A stretch of 55,313 nucleotides of DNA, taken from Acidobacteriota bacterium. GTDB taxonomy: Bacteria > Chlamydiota > Chlamydiia > Chlamydiales > Rhabdochlamydiaceae. The notes under the pieces were generated by a model. It was given only the letters and a program-made list of their open reading frames with translations, searched no databases and was not told the origin of the DNA. The stretch is taken from the NCBI GenBank assembly GCA_903970255.1, contig CAJCHM010000028.1:1-55313 (forward strand), in the 5' to 3' direction. Both the position numbers and the translations under genes were made by a program. Shown here one piece after another: positions 7,600-16,857 of the stretch (position 1 is its first letter; every line of letters begins with the position of its first letter).

Positions 7600-8721
7600 A
7601 TGGCTAAATTTCCTATCGCACAGAACCCGCTTCTTCTTCGCTATCACCGGCTCATGGACGCATTTGCCAAGTCGGATGATGAAAGAGACTTCTATCTCGA
7701 TAAGATTGAAGGTTTTATCGTTTATGTCGATCTGGATAAAGGGCAGAAAGAGATCGAAGATTTAGAACAAGAAATAGCAACGCATAGAGAGCGGTATTGT
7801 CTCCTTCCAAAGATGACATTCTATGAAACAAAGAAGTTCATGGAAGGGTTTGTCAATGAAAAAGTTTATGATATCGATACCAAGGAAAAACTCTTGGATA
7901 TCATCCAGTCAAAAGAGGCGAGGGAAAACTTTCTTGAATTCATCTACGATCATTTGAATGAGCTGGAGAAATGGCAACAATACTATGTCGAGCGCTCCCG
8001 CATCCGTATTATCGAATGGCTTCGTTCTCAAAATATTCAGTTTGTTTTTGAGGAAGATCTCGATCTAACCAGGAACATGATGGAAAAACTCAAGCGCCAC
8101 TTATTCGATACAAAGGTTCCTAAAGACGTGGCTCAAGTTCGAGAAGCCCTATCGACCAAGGCAAAGACTTACTACTCGAATGAGGCGCTTAATCCTCGTC
8201 CCAAACGGGGACGACCTCCAAAGCAGGTTGCCAAAGTGGAAATCGAGCCTCAGGTTGTTGTCGATATGTATACGACAGTTCCTGCTGCTTGCCGCTTATT
8301 CCTTTTCCTTCCCGAAATTACAAGCGCCTCCAACGTCACATTTTCTGCGAAATTTGATACGGAAGCTCAATTGCTTGCAAATTTACGCGGTAGCACGCGG
8401 GTCAAGATCGACACCAGGCTGCAGGCTCTTTCGGAGCGTTTGGAATCGTTGCGCACCCTTTCAAGCAGGCTTGCCGGTATTGATGAGATCACAACAGGGG
8501 CAGAAGGGCGATTAATTAAGGCTGTGAGCAGTAAAAAAGAAGAGGAAGAAGAGACCATCTCTAAAAAACGCCCCCTTATGGATGTGGTTAAAGGGTTTCT
8601 TCCCGGGGGCAAAAAGAAAGAAAAACCAGTTGCCAAACCTCAAACAACAGATACGGAGATTAAGAGACCTGGTGTGAAGATGGTCACTCAAATCCAATCA
8701 AAAAAACCTAAGAAAAAATAA
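7600..8721 (+). CDS. UPF0158-type chlamydial protein with an AT-hook motif
   Basis: 373 residues. The N-terminal 180 residues resemble the UPF0158 family found in all chlamydiae (CT_429-like, from memory): an acidic opening, then a W-x3-Y-x6-R-x4-EWL segment (about 126-146). The molecular function of the family is not established. A canonical AT-hook (KRGRPPK, about residues 202-208) follows, the core that binds the minor groove of AT-rich DNA. The C-terminal 100 residues are strongly basic with a poly-Glu/Lys stretch and end in KKPKKK. The layout suggests a DNA- or RNA-binding protein. It ends two bases before the next ATG, so it is probably co-transcribed with the E1 fusion gene. Confidence 0.7.
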   Translation: MAKFPIAQNPLLLRYHRLMDAFAKSDDERDFYLDKIEGFIVYVDLDKGQKEIEDLEQEIATHRERYCLLPKMTFYETKKFMEGFVNEKVYDIDTKEKLLDIIQSKEARENFLEFIYDHLNELEKWQQYYVERSRIRIIEWLRSQNIQFVFEEDLDLTRNMMEKLKRHLFDTKVPKDVAQVREALSTKAKTYYSNEALNPRPKRGRPPKQVAKVEIEPQVVVDMYTTVPAACRLFLFLPEITSASNVTFSAKFDTEAQLLANLRGSTRVKIDTRLQALSERLESLRTLSSRLAGIDEITTGAEGRLIKAVSSKKEEEEETISKKRPLMDVVKGFLPGGKKKEKPVAKPQTTDTEIKRPGVKMVTQIQSKKPKKK

Positions 8722-8723
8722 AC

Positions 8724-10775
8724 ATGGTTTATCAAAATCTTGGACTCATTGAAAAGAAGCACACAAGCAATGCAAGAGCGTGTCTTAAAACTCTTGAAGT
8801 GATGTACTTGACAAGGCTTGCTGATGAAAAGATGCAAAAGCTCATTCGGCAGAATAAGGGGGGAACTTTCCATCTTTGCGTCAGTGGCCATGAAATGGTC
8901 GGAGCTGTTTGCGCACTCTCTTTAATCCCGGGTAAAGATTGGGGTCTGCCTTATTATCGAGACCGCGCTTTTGCTGTGGGCTTAGGATGTTCTTTAAGAG
9001 ATATCATTGGAGCCTGTCTTGCAAGAGATGTGCCCCATCATTCGGGTGGTCGGATGATGCCTGAGCACTTTACCCACAAAGCTCTGCGTATTCCTTGCCA
9101 GTCTAGCTGCGTTGGATCTCAATTTTTGCAAGCAGTTGGCGTTGCAAAAGCTGCCCAGTTTCGCAATTCAGATGAAGTTGTCTATGTATCGGCAGGGGAT
9201 GGTGCAACCTCGCAAGGGGATTTTCACGAGGCGATTAATTTTGCTGTTTTGCACCGTTTAAGTGTGATTTTTGTCATTCAAGACAATGGGTGGGCAATTT
9301 CTGTTCCCGTTAAGGATCAGACTGCAGGCGGCAACATCGCCAAGATGGCAAGGGGCTACGAAGGGCTTTGTGTATTTGATGTCGATGGATGCAATTATGA
9401 AGAACTCATCGCAGCGATGAATACAGCAGTCTCCAGAGGGCGTGAAGGAGCAGGCCCCAGTCTGATCGTCGCCCACGTTCCTCGCATCGGAGCCCACAGC
9501 AGCAGCGATGATCCTTCCAAGTATAAATCTTTGCATTGTATCGAAGAAGAAAAGGCCAAAGATCCCCTCCCTGTTTTTGAAACTTATCTGCTTGAGAGGG
9601 GATTCATCACGGCAGAGGAACTGCAGCAACTCAAGGAAGATCTCTTCAAACAGATCGAAGCTGCTTCCTTAGAAGCAGAGCAGATCCCTTTTCCTGAAAA
9701 AGGATCTGCTTCTTCGGGTGTTTTTAAAGAGATTGATCAGAGTCAATTTATCCCATTTCCAGAGGATGATTCCCCCTCAGCAGAAGGGAGTATTGTGATG
9801 ATGGATGCACTCAATCACGCCCTTGATGAAGAGATGAAGCGGGATCCAAATATCGTTGTTTTTGGTCAAGACGTAGCCCATGGGAAGGGAGGGGTTTTTG
9901 GCATTACGCGCAATCTCACCGCAACCCATAGCCAAGAGCGTTGTTTTAACTCCCCCCTTGCAGAATCGAGCATTATCGGGATCGCTATGGGGATGTCGAT
10001 GGCTGGATGTGTTCCTGTTGCAGAGGTGCAATTTGCCGATTATATGTGGACAGGGGTCAATCAACTCTTTAATGAGCTTGCTAGTGTTTACTACCGCTCC
10101 AATGGAGAGTTCCATTGCCCGGTCGTACTCCGGATGCCCTATGGTGGCTATATTCAAGGCGGACCCTATCATTCTCAAAGTATCGAAGCATTTCTTGCTC
10201 ACGCTCCTGGGCTCAAGGTTGTTGTTCCAAGCAACGCTGCCGATGCTAAACGCCTTTTAAAGGCAGCAATCCGCGACCCTAACCCCGTTGTTTTCTTAGA
10301 GCACAAGGCTCTCTATCGGCAGCGCGTTTTCTGTGCCCGCAAAGAGCCAGGTGTTGATGAGCTGCAACCTTTTGGCAAAGCCAAAATCGTGCGTCAGGGA
10401 CATGATGTCACTGTTGTCTGCTGGGGAATGATGGTCTTCATGGCATCGCAAGTAGCCGACACCTTTGCCAAGCAAGGGATCGCTGTCGAGGTGATCGACC
10501 TGCGAACAATTGTTCCTTTAGATCTAGAGACGATTGTGGGTTCTGTGCGCAAAACAGGAAAACTCCTCATTGCTCATGAAGCAGCGAGAACGTGTGGATT
10601 TGGAGCAGAGGTCTCAGCGCGGATTGTCGAAGAAGCTTTTGAGTTTTTAGATGCGCCGATCAAAAGAGTGACAGGGGAAGATTGCCCCGTTCCTTATTGC
10701 AAAGATCTCGAGGATGAAGTGCTGCCTCAGCTCTTTGACCTAGAAGCAGCAATCCGGCAGCTTGCTCAGTTCTAA
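8724..10775 (+). CDS. 2-oxoacid dehydrogenase E1 component, alpha-beta fusion
   Basis: A 683-residue single chain joining both E1 subunits of a pyruvate or branched-chain 2-oxoacid dehydrogenase complex. Residues 1-320 are E1-alpha: HLCVSGHEM, YYRDRAFAVGLG, and the thiamine-diphosphate motif GDGATSQGD about 20 residues before QDNGWAISVP. Residues 350-683 are E1-beta: DEEMKRDPNIVVFGQDV, FNSPLAESSIIGIAMG, RMPYGG. It decarboxylates the 2-oxoacid and loads the acyl group onto E2 lipoamide. The fused form is known in chlamydiae (CT340, from memory). Its stop codon overlaps the stop of the convergent DoxD-DoxA gene. Substrate (pyruvate or branched-chain) cannot be told from this view; E2 and E3 are not in the window. 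Confidence 0.92.
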   Translation: MVYQNLGLIEKKHTSNARACLKTLEVMYLTRLADEKMQKLIRQNKGGTFHLCVSGHEMVGAVCALSLIPGKDWGLPYYRDRAFAVGLGCSLRDIIGACLARDVPHHSGGRMMPEHFTHKALRIPCQSSCVGSQFLQAVGVAKAAQFRNSDEVVYVSAGDGATSQGDFHEAINFAVLHRLSVIFVIQDNGWAISVPVKDQTAGGNIAKMARGYEGLCVFDVDGCNYEELIAAMNTAVSRGREGAGPSLIVAHVPRIGAHSSSDDPSKYKSLHCIEEEKAKDPLPVFETYLLERGFITAEELQQLKEDLFKQIEAASLEAEQIPFPEKGSASSGVFKEIDQSQFIPFPEDDSPSAEGSIVMMDALNHALDEEMKRDPNIVVFGQDVAHGKGGVFGITRNLTATHSQERCFNSPLAESSIIGIAMGMSMAGCVPVAEVQFADYMWTGVNQLFNELASVYYRSNGEFHCPVVLRMPYGGYIQGGPYHSQSIEAFLAHAPGLKVVVPSNAADAKRLLKAAIRDPNPVVFLEHKALYRQRVFCARKEPGVDELQPFGKAKIVRQGHDVTVVCWGMMVFMASQVADTFAKQGIAVEVIDLRTIVPLDLETIVGSVRKTGKLLIAHEAARTCGFGAEVSARIVEEAFEFLDAPIKRVTGEDCPVPYCKDLEDEVLPQLFDLEAAIRQLAQF

Positions 10776-11809
10776 GATACTTCGACCGGTGCGCTCCAAA
10801 TTTCATTATCAATTCCAATCAGTTCCACTTGGTAGGTTCCGGGACTTAAATCTTTGTAGGTAGGTGGAGTGAGCTCAACGTTAGCTAAACCTCCCAATGG
10901 GACCAAAAGACTTCGCGTATTGGGTTGAACTTTGTCCATATAGAAGTTTTGGATCCTTTGAGTAGAAAGATGCCCGAGATAGTCGGAATCAAATCGCAAC
11001 ACTTTTTTGCCGTTTTTATCAATGACCTGTACAGCAACGATAAAAGCTCCATAGGTGTCAGGTCCTCCATTGCGATAGATCCTCATTTTTAAATCTCCAT
11101 TGCGATTTAAATATAAATGGGAAAGGGAGATGTGAGGCTTGATCGCAGGATTGTGAAATGGTCCCCAAACCCCTCCGACATTGGCCTGGTTTGTGATCAG
11201 TGTAAATGCAATGGCTGCAATCGTGAGCCATAAGACCAATTTGTGTTTTTTTTGGGGATGAGGCTTTTCAAAAAATGGACCCGAGGATAGGAACTGACAA
11301 AGACGGTTATTTCTAAATCCAGCTTTGGTTTTGGTAAAATAGTGGTCTAAAGAGATAGACCCTCCGCCGCCTAAAAATAAAACAAGACCGGCTGAGATTC
11401 CAAACACTCCAATCTGCCACTCATCAACGCATGTGGTTCCAAGCCATCCTGCCCCTAACATGATCCCGCATAAGAGGAGTGTAGAGACCAAGCTGACAAA
11501 GCGGGTAAAGAGTCCTAAAATTAAACCAATACCGATCAGCCCTTCAATGATGGTAAATATCCAGAGAAAAACATAGAGAAACTCTGGATGCAGAATCATG
11601 TATTTGATCATTGGTTCAATCCCTAACGATGAAGGGATGAAGTGGTTAAATTTGATCCCTTCATATTCTGGGGAGAGGACTTGCAGAGCCTCAGGCTTTA
11701 AGACAACGCGACGCCAGAATGCAGAAAAAAGAAGCCATCCCATGCACACGCGAAGGGGTGTGAGGATCAGACCTTTTCCATGATTAATTAATGAGGCTTT
11801 TTTGGCCAT
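10772..11809 (-). CDS. DoxD-DoxA fusion, putative thiosulfate:quinone oxidoreductase-like membrane protein
   Basis: 345 residues. The N-terminal half has about four membrane segments (RVCMGWLLFSAFW, LWIFTIIEGLIGIGLILGLF, STLLLCGIMLGAGWLG, FGISAGLVLFLGGGG) in the DoxX/DoxD pattern. A fifth segment near 195-212 is followed by a soluble beta-rich domain resembling DoxA (RNGGPDTYGAFIV, GTYQVELIGIDNEIWSAP). In archaea DoxD and DoxA are the two subunits of thiosulfate:quinone oxidoreductase; fused forms occur in bacteria, where the reaction is rarely proven. The start is preceded by GGAG. Chlamydiae are not known for sulfur oxidation, so the substrate is open. Confidence 0.75.
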   Translation of the reverse strand: MAKKASLINHGKGLILTPLRVCMGWLLFSAFWRRVVLKPEALQVLSPEYEGIKFNHFIPSSLGIEPMIKYMILHPEFLYVFLWIFTIIEGLIGIGLILGLFTRFVSLVSTLLLCGIMLGAGWLGTTCVDEWQIGVFGISAGLVLFLGGGGSISLDHYFTKTKAGFRNNRLCQFLSSGPFFEKPHPQKKHKLVLWLTIAAIAFTLITNQANVGGVWGPFHNPAIKPHISLSHLYLNRNGDLKMRIYRNGGPDTYGAFIVAVQVIDKNGKKVLRFDSDYLGHLSTQRIQNFYMDKVQPNTRSLLVPLGGLANVELTPPTYKDLSPGTYQVELIGIDNEIWSAPVEVS

Positions 11810-11922
11810 AGGGTTTCTCCATTTTCTTCACCGTATGAAATCTCAAATTGATTGTCCAGAAAATTTCTGGTGTTCCATTGCCGTTGCTGCTAAAAGTATG
11901 CGCTCACTTTAGGTAATGGCTC

Positions 11923-12699
11923 ATGCTTGGATTTTGTCCCCTAGCTTCCGGTTCGAAAGGAAATTGCATTTATGTCGGTACCGCAACGACAAAGATTTTG
12001 ATCGATGCGGGGATTAGCGCAAAAATCATTAGGGAGCGGTTGGAATCGATCGGTGTGAGTTTAGAAGATATCGATGCGATTTTGATCACACATGAGCATA
12101 CAGATCATATCAAAGGTTTGGACGTATTGGGCAGCAAAATGGGAATTCCCGTCTTTGCCAATAGCGATACTGCGGCTGCAATCTATGGGATTTTAGGGAA
12201 GTGTCCCAAGTTTAAGATCTTTTCCACGGGGGAAACGTTTGAATTTGGGGATTTTGAGATCCACCCTTTTAGCATTCAACACGATGCAATAGATCCTGTT
12301 GGATTCACCATCCGTACAGCGGGTTTAAAGCTGGGGTTTTGCGCAGATCTAGGCTTTGCAACAACACATGTCGCATCTCAGCTCAAAGATTGCGACTATC
12401 TCTATCTCGAAGCAAATCATGAACCTGCGATGGTGCACGCCTGTGCCCGACCCATGGTGTATAAGAAGCGCGTCTTGAGCCGCCAGGGGCATTTGTCTAA
12501 TGAGGAGTGCGCAAAGCTGCTCGAGCAAGTCTATCATGATGGACTCAAGCACGTCCACCTTGCCCACCTTTCCTCCGAGTGCAATTCTCCTGATCTGGCG
12601 CTTAAAATCATCACAGAAAAGTTGCAGTCTTTGCAGGCAAAAACAGAGGTGTCGATCGCCTTTCAAGATCGTTTGAGCCGTCTCATCTCTTTTTTATAA
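11923..12699 (+). CDS. YycJ/WalJ-type metallo-beta-lactamase-fold hydrolase
   Basis: 258 residues with the compact metallo-beta-lactamase fold of the YycJ/WalJ family, whose members act as 5'-3' exonucleases or have an uncharacterised role beside cell-wall regulation. The N-terminus CPLASGSKGNCIYV is the family signature, and the metal motif THEHTDH lies at residues 56-62. Further ligands are visible in HPFSIQHDAIDPVG, GFCADLG and the final AHLSSECNSP. It is a soluble protein of normal length. Its 3' end overlaps the convergent receiver-MBL gene by six bases. It is unlikely to be the missing ComEC hydrolase domain, since ComEC-type MBL domains differ in sequence. Confidence 0.85.
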   Translation: MLGFCPLASGSKGNCIYVGTATTKILIDAGISAKIIRERLESIGVSLEDIDAILITHEHTDHIKGLDVLGSKMGIPVFANSDTAAAIYGILGKCPKFKIFSTGETFEFGDFEIHPFSIQHDAIDPVGFTIRTAGLKLGFCADLGFATTHVASQLKDCDYLYLEANHEPAMVHACARPMVYKKRVLSRQGHLSNEECAKLLEQVYHDGLKHVHLAHLSSECNSPDLALKIITEKLQSLQAKTEVSIAFQDRLSRLISFL

Positions 12700-14034
12700 G
12701 GGAATGGTCATCCCATCAAAGGCCATGCGGGATCGGCATGGGTATTTGATGTCGTCGAAAAGATCGTATTGCATTTGCATTTTGTTGAGGATGTCATCAT
12801 CTGTATGTTTAGGGTCGTGGTGAGTGATGATCCATTCTCGGATCCCTGCCATGGTGACAAGGATTGTGGCATTGGTGATTGAGGAGTGGCCCCAACCGAT
12901 CTTTTTTTGGTACTCGATGGGGGTGTATTGGGCTTCATGGATAAGAAAATCGCAATCGGAAAAGAATTTGATCATGCTGCGATAAGGAGCGAGCAGGGGG
13001 TGGTTTTTTTTTACAAACATGGGGTTGCCGTGGTGTCCCATTAGGAACTCATTGTCAGTTGCATAGCCAAATGTCGTCTTGTTGATGCCAAACTTAAAAC
13101 AAACGGTAGCGCCCGGATGGTAGGCATAGTGGGTATTGATTTTGATATCTCCAATCTGAAAAGGGATCCCCTCATGGATGTCTTTGAATATGAGCTTTGC
13201 TTGGATGTCATCAAGACGAACGGGGAAATAGGCATAGGCAAGCATCTCTGTGAAGAGCTCTTTAGTTGTCTTCTCAAAGCCAATAGGGGTCCAGATGGTC
13301 ATTGTGCATTCTGGGTCATAGATAGGGGCAAAGAAGGGGAGTCCTGCAATATGGTCCCAATGGGTATGACTGATTAAAAGGTGAATATTTTTTGTTTTGC
13401 TCTCGCGGATCAAAGAGCCCAACGGGCGTATCCCTGTTCCTGCATCGACGATAACTAGATCGTGCCCATGCCGAATTTCCAGACAGCATGTATTGCCTCC
13501 AAAGCGGACATAATTGGGCCCAGAAACTGGATTAGATCCCCGAGTGCCCCAGAATTTGATATAGGAATTAGGGGCATGCATCTTGGGAACATAGCAATGC
13601 TTACCTTCTGACCAGGAGACCTTGCCTGAGAAGGGTCGTGGACGGAGGGAGCCTGAGAAGAAGTGTTTGAAAAGAGAAAAAACCTTGGCGGAATCAAGTG
13701 GTTTTTCTAGGAAATAAACACATCCTTGTTTGATGGCGGCCTGGTAATTTTGGATCACCGCATGGGAGGTTGTCAAAATCACGCCGATATGTTTGGTTCT
13801 GGGGTCTGATTTGATTTTGCGCAAGATCTCGATCCCATGGATTTGAGGGAGCATCAGCTCGATTAAGATCAGATCAGGTTTAAAATGCTCGATTTTCGAA
13901 AGACAGTCAAACCCATTTTTTGCGATTTCAAACTCGTAGCAAGAGGCTCCTTTATGCTTTTTGAGAGACCTGCATAGGGCCTGATCCGGCTCTGCAATGA
14001 GGATCTTCTTTTTTCTTTTATTCGGAAGGGGCAT
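12694..14034 (-). CDS. Degenerate receiver domain fused to a metallo-beta-lactamase-fold domain
   Basis: 446 residues. Residues 9-125 fold like a CheY receiver (KKILIAEPDQAL, PDLILIELMLP, ILTTSH, FLEKPLD). The phosphoacceptor Asp is replaced by Glu59 and the acidic pair is E15-P16 rather than D-D, so it is probably not phosphorylated; Glu can mimic the phosphorylated state. The conserved Thr and Lys remain. Residues 150-446 are a metallo-beta-lactamase domain of the PhnP/phosphodiesterase group: FWGTRGSNPVSG, SHTHWDH (221-227), FGYATDNEF, DFLIHEAQY, THHDPKH. It may hydrolyse a phosphodiester or cyclic nucleotide. No histidine kinase lies nearby. Confidence 0.82.
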   Translation of the reverse strand: MPLPNKRKKKILIAEPDQALCRSLKKHKGASCYEFEIAKNGFDCLSKIEHFKPDLILIELMLPQIHGIEILRKIKSDPRTKHIGVILTTSHAVIQNYQAAIKQGCVYFLEKPLDSAKVFSLFKHFFSGSLRPRPFSGKVSWSEGKHCYVPKMHAPNSYIKFWGTRGSNPVSGPNYVRFGGNTCCLEIRHGHDLVIVDAGTGIRPLGSLIRESKTKNIHLLISHTHWDHIAGLPFFAPIYDPECTMTIWTPIGFEKTTKELFTEMLAYAYFPVRLDDIQAKLIFKDIHEGIPFQIGDIKINTHYAYHPGATVCFKFGINKTTFGYATDNEFLMGHHGNPMFVKKNHPLLAPYRSMIKFFSDCDFLIHEAQYTPIEYQKKIGWGHSSITNATILVTMAGIREWIITHHDPKHTDDDILNKMQMQYDLFDDIKYPCRSRMAFDGMTIPL

Positions 14035-14108
14035 GGGAGGCCTTTAGGATGTTTTCTGCATCTTAGCAGAGAATGGGGGAAATAAAGCAAATTTTTTATA
14101 CCGCCGCC

Positions 14109-14507
14109 TCAACTGAACCCTTTTCTATCCTTACCAGGGTGATGGGGAGGATGGAAGAGGGTTTTTCTCTTTTTCTTCTCTATCCAAAAGCACGTAGTTC
14201 CCACCGCAGCAAAGATGGCGCTGACAAGAAAGAAGTTAAGCACCTCTGTTGCTTTGTACTCTGGCAGATCCTCTTCATCCTCTTCAAATGTCATGCCGAT
14301 AAAATTGGGGATGGTGAAATTTGCATAAGCTGAGGATGGATTCTCTTCAGGAACCATGAATGCAAACGCCAGAGATGCTGCGCTCCAAACATAGAGGACA
14401 TAGCCCATGAATTTGAGTCTTGGCAATAATGTTCTCTCAACCTCAAGGGCGTGCTTTTCCTTAACTTGAGGAGGTTCTGCCTTATTCAAAAAGCTCTTCG
14501 GTCTCAT
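14109..14507 (-). CDS. Small two-TM membrane protein downstream of ftsK
   Basis: 132 residues from the ATG at 14507, chosen because GGGAG lies five bases before it; an upstream ATG at 14537 gives 142 residues but has no such site. Two hydrophobic segments (MGYVLYVWSAASLAFAFM and VLNFFLVSAIFAAVGTTCFW) flank an acidic loop (FEEDEEDLPE), and the tail is basic and His/Lys-rich. I do not recognise the family. The start lies inside the end of ftsK (26-base overlap), so it is probably translated from the same message, perhaps a division- or envelope-associated membrane protein. Confidence 0.65.
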   Translation of the reverse strand: MRPKSFLNKAEPPQVKEKHALEVERTLLPRLKFMGYVLYVWSAASLAFAFMVPEENPSSAYANFTIPNFIGMTFEEDEEDLPEYKATEVLNFFLVSAIFAAVGTTCFWIEKKKRKTLFHPPHHPGKDRKGFS

Positions 14508-16857
14508 AGGAGCTCCCGGGTTTGGAGGGGCTTGCATTTTTGGAATTGATGAGGATGCGCCGCGGCTTGGCTCCTTCTTGTGCGCTAATTACCCCTTTGG
14601 TATGGAGTTCGTCCATCAGGGAAGCTGCTCTGGCATATCCGATTTTAAGTTTGCGCTGTAGGTAGGTCGTCGAGGCAGTCCCCGTTTCCACAACTAGAGA
14701 ATAGGCCTGCTCATACAGCGTGTCCCTTGGGGAGTCATCCGCGGTTCCTTCTGTGGAACCATTCTCAAAACTCATTTTATCAAACGATTCGATGAGGTAA
14801 TTGGGAGGTGCCTGATCGCAGATGAAGGAGACGATTTTATTGATCTCCTCATCGCTAATATAGGCGCCCTGGGAGCGTATCAATGTGGAGGTTCCGGGAG
14901 GCAGGAAGAGCATGTCGCCATTGCCAAGTAGGTTTTCAGCGCCGACATCGTCGAGGATGATTTGAGAGTTGACTCGGCTAGAGACTTTGAAGGCGATCCG
15001 GGTGGGGAAGTTGGCTTTGATAAGGCCTGTGATCACCTCGCGGGAGGGGCGTTGGGTGGCTAAGATCAGATGGATCCCAACAGCTCTGGCCATTTGTGCA
15101 ATCCGGGCAATGGGGGTTTCTAAATCCGAGCTAGATGCCATCATTAGGTCGGCAAATTCGTCGATGATGGCGACGATCGCATGCATCTTCACGGGGATAG
15201 GCGTGCTGAGCGAGGATTCAAGCTCTTTATTGATCTGGCGGTTGTTAAAGGCGCCAATATTGCGCACACCCAGCTGTTTTAAAATGTCATAGCGTGTTTG
15301 CATCTCTTTGACAAGCCAGCTTAACGCAGAATAAGCGCCATGGGCCTCTGTGATCACAGGGGCGATCATATGCGGAAGGTTGGTATAGGATGTGAGTTCG
15401 ACTTTTTTGGGATCGACCATGAGCAGTTTGACCTCATCGGGTCTTGCGTTCATCAGGATCGACATGATGATGGTGTTAATACAGACAGATTTTCCGGATC
15501 CGGTGGCCCCTGCGATGAGGCAGTGGGGCATTTTGGCAAGATCGCTGATCACGTTATCTCCGGACACGGTTTTGCCCAGCAGTAGCGGCACCATCATTTT
15601 TCGCGGGTTTTGGTGGTAGCAGAGGAGAAGTTCCTTAAAGTTGACCTCTTGAGGGAAAAGAGAGGGGATCTCAACGCCTACAGCTGCTTTGCCAGGAATG
15701 GGAGCAATGATGCGGATCGATTTGGCCTGGAGATTGAGCGCAATGTCATTTTCAAGGGTTTTGATCTTTTGCACCTTGACGCCGATTGCAGGGTGTACTT
15801 CAAATGAGGTGATCGTAGGACCGCAATTGATTTGACCCACTTTGGCCTCGATCCCAAAGCTGAGCAGTGTCTCTTCAAGAATTTCCGCCTGCCGTTTGAG
15901 ATCTTTTTTCAAAGAAGGGTGGTCAATTTTTTTGGGATTATTGAGCAAGGATGCAGGGGGGATTTGGTAGGTGGTAAAGTCTCCATTGACAACCTTCTGT
16001 GCATGGATCGCTACCTGCCGTTTGTTCTGAGAAACAGCTTTGGGTTCAGGAGGTGTTTTTTTTTCAGTCTCTGCTCTATCGTGCATCGTGCGGATTTTGA
16101 GTTCCCCTTCTTTTGTTTTGCGCACCTGATAAATCGGCTCTGGCAGGTGTTTTGATAGAGCATGCTCAATCTCCTCTGTTGACCTTTTGGTCATCAGCGG
16201 CAAATCTTCTTCTTTTTCAGGGGAGTTTCGAGCTGCCTGAAAAGAAGATTTTAGCTTAAGTTTGATTGCTCCAAGAAGGGGGATGAGGCGGATCTGTGTG
16301 AGTAGCAGGAAAGAGACGAGCGCTGTAATGGAAAAGGTGAGTGCTATCCCTACATCACTGAGCATCTTCTGCAAATTGATTGTGGGAAGATCGCAATAGA
16401 GATAGTAGAAGGGAACCCCGCCCAGGTTATAGCGCACTGTGCGGTGGGGATAGGGGAGATCAAAGTCATGCACTTGCGTGTACACTCTGTTCTCAAAGAG
16501 GGAGGCAAATGAGGGTGAAAATTCAGCAGCCAAATTCAGAAGCAGACAAGAAGAAACCAGAAAAATTCCAAAGTAGATGGCCTTTGAGGGCACAAGCGGG
16601 ATCTGTCTGTTGAGAAGATAGCGCCACCCTAACCATCCTACAAAGGCGATGATCAAGTAACTGCATAGCCCAAAGAGAAAGGTAAAGCACCAGCTAAGAC
16701 CCCAACCGAGGAGCCCAAGCCAGTTTTTGCTCGCATCGTTTGGGGAAAAGCTCAGCACAGAGAGTAGAAGGATCGTGCAAAGTGCAAGCAGGATCAATCC
16801 CTTCCCTTCTGCGGGAATGCGCGAGAGTTTTTGTTCTGTGCGATTTTCTTTGCCCAT
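14482..16857 (-). CDS. ftsK: DNA translocase FtsK
   Basis: 791 residues. Four N-terminal membrane segments (about 20-175) anchor the protein at the division site; a Lys/Glu/Pro-rich linker of about 100 residues follows. The motor domain has Walker A GATGSGKS (near residue 449), Walker B VAIIDEFADLMM and the FtsK signature ILATQRPS. The C-terminal winged-helix gamma domain (TTYLQRKLKIGYARAASLMDE cut across two lines of contact) would read oriented KOPS-like sites. Its role is to clear the chromosome terminus at division and activate XerCD at dif. The ATG overlaps the uppP stop by one base (TAATG), implying coupled translation. Length is normal for compact FtsK/SpoIIIE proteins. Confidence 0.96.
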   Translation of the reverse strand: MGKENRTEQKLSRIPAEGKGLILLALCTILLLSVLSFSPNDASKNWLGLLGWGLSWCFTFLFGLCSYLIIAFVGWLGWRYLLNRQIPLVPSKAIYFGIFLVSSCLLLNLAAEFSPSFASLFENRVYTQVHDFDLPYPHRTVRYNLGGVPFYYLYCDLPTINLQKMLSDVGIALTFSITALVSFLLLTQIRLIPLLGAIKLKLKSSFQAARNSPEKEEDLPLMTKRSTEEIEHALSKHLPEPIYQVRKTKEGELKIRTMHDRAETEKKTPPEPKAVSQNKRQVAIHAQKVVNGDFTTYQIPPASLLNNPKKIDHPSLKKDLKRQAEILEETLLSFGIEAKVGQINCGPTITSFEVHPAIGVKVQKIKTLENDIALNLQAKSIRIIAPIPGKAAVGVEIPSLFPQEVNFKELLLCYHQNPRKMMVPLLLGKTVSGDNVISDLAKMPHCLIAGATGSGKSVCINTIIMSILMNARPDEVKLLMVDPKKVELTSYTNLPHMIAPVITEAHGAYSALSWLVKEMQTRYDILKQLGVRNIGAFNNRQINKELESSLSTPIPVKMHAIVAIIDEFADLMMASSSDLETPIARIAQMARAVGIHLILATQRPSREVITGLIKANFPTRIAFKVSSRVNSQIILDDVGAENLLGNGDMLFLPPGTSTLIRSQGAYISDEEINKIVSFICDQAPPNYLIESFDKMSFENGSTEGTADDSPRDTLYEQAYSLVVETGTASTTYLQRKLKIGYARAASLMDELHTKGVISAQEGAKPRRILINSKNASPSKPGSSYETEELFE

